From NCBI GenBank assembly GCA_965153455.1, contig OZ234496.1:2170001-2234000 (forward strand): DNA of 64,000 bases. Reading direction: 5' to 3'. The notes under the pieces were generated by a model, which saw only the letters and a program-made list of their open reading frames with translations, was not told the DNA's origin and ran no database searches. The stretch is from Sphagnum compactum (taxonomy: Eukaryota; Bryophyta; Sphagnopsida; Sphagnales). This document shows, one piece after another, positions 63,901 through 64,000 of this stretch. Position numbers and translations under genes: made by a program. Position 1 is the stretch's first letter. Every line of letters starts with the position of its first letter.

Positions 63901-64000
63901 TGAATGCTTTTCTGATAGACTAGTAGAGGAACATGGATTTTATGGGGCAGGTATGTGGTGGCATTCTCCCTTGGTGCTGGACCTGTGCCAGCTCTTCTAC
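57963..64000 (+). CDS. pGlcT: pGlcT-like glucose/sugar transporter, partial (11 exons seen)
   Basis: Exons: 57963-58099, 58290-58357, 58717-58849, 59211-59310, 59602-59714, 60029-60122, 60454-60604, 60892-61038, 63329-63402, 63579-63667 and 63951 past the window end; phases agree and 385 residues are visible. It belongs to the major facilitator sugar porter family. Signatures are LLFGYHLGVVNASLGY, GRVLAGVGIGISSSVVPLYI, PKEIRGALGS, YSPESPRWLY, LLQQFSGINAVVYYST, MDKQGRKKLL and FSLGAGPVPALL. The wording is closest to the plastidic glucose transporter branch. The N-terminus is only about 26 residues and acidic (MVRPDDDMEES), with an in-frame TAA at 57948, so no transit peptide is encoded by this start. 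The rest of the C-terminal half is outside the window. Confidence 0.9.
61390..62440 (+). pseudogene. Reverse transcriptase remnant in a sugar-transporter intron
   Basis: It lies inside the 2.29-kb intron 61039-63328, the longest of this gene. Fragments on the + strand appear in RT order: LCKKHDVASVFNEINSLEG (about 61683), KFHEYPMKPRFIN with EVSKWL (about 61860), RFVDDLL (about 62038, the FVDD catalytic box), then SQFLRFLRLCSSKKF (about 62305). Several stops and shifts separate them. The layout resembles Penelope-like elements more than LTR elements, but that subtype is an inference. Confidence 0.5.

Overview
The window is nuclear DNA of a land plant, most likely a bryophyte or other non-seed plant. 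The evidence is GT-AG introns mostly of 100-900 bp, CT-rich 5' leaders, plant-only families (ASG1-like, STAR1/ABCI17, MUB, plastid-type glucose carrier) and AT-rich spacers full of decayed transposons. The lineage call is an inference; no species can be named from the sequence.

Genes, left to right. (1) ASG1-like gene, + strand, CDS 2964-6526, 6 exons, 696 aa. (2) BUB1-type spindle checkpoint kinase, + strand, 13979-19199, 16 exons, 848 aa, with Mad3/BUB1 TPR, GLEBS-like and kinase regions. (3) A possible unrecognised 5-exon gene directly downstream (about 19.29-21.07 kb). (4) STAR1/ABCI17-type ABC ATPase, + strand, 25593-28584, 4 exons, 303 aa. (5) MUB membrane-anchored ubiquitin-fold protein, - strand, 34881-33342, 3 exons, 125 aa, ending in CTIL. 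(6) A pGlcT-like sugar transporter, + strand, from 57963 past the window end. For genes 1, 2, 4 and 5 the exons were joined by hand and splice phases agree throughout.

From about 36 to 53 kb lies a nested transposon landscape. The oldest layer is a minus-strand Helitron with endonuclease (Helentron-like). It keeps an RPA-like gene remnant (about 52-50.6 kb), pre-Rep and HUH Rep regions (49.3-47.2 kb), a helicase remnant (38.15-37.3 kb) and an endonuclease-like remnant (36.7-36.5 kb). A chromodomain Ty3/gypsy element (38155-45746) sits in it and itself carries a 1188-bp terminal-inverted-repeat insertion (40945-42132) with a 52-bp tandem repeat. A solo LTR of the same family lies inverted at 46241-46896. 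At 52878-53215 a compact GC-rich non-autonomous Helitron has both termini. Smaller items are a 221-bp MITE-like inverted repeat (23516-23736), a 62-bp minisatellite with a two-unit higher-order pattern (12625-12934), a 27-bp-arm hairpin (13212-13280), a 37-bp minisatellite (29516-29737) and a reverse transcriptase remnant inside a sugar-transporter intron (about 61.4-62.4 kb).

The genes are unrelated housekeeping or stress genes and do not form a functional cluster. The most notable material is the nested Helitron/gypsy complex, the clean small Helitron, and the BUB1 gene with a degenerate KEN-like site and a five-codon upstream ORF ending one base before its start codon.
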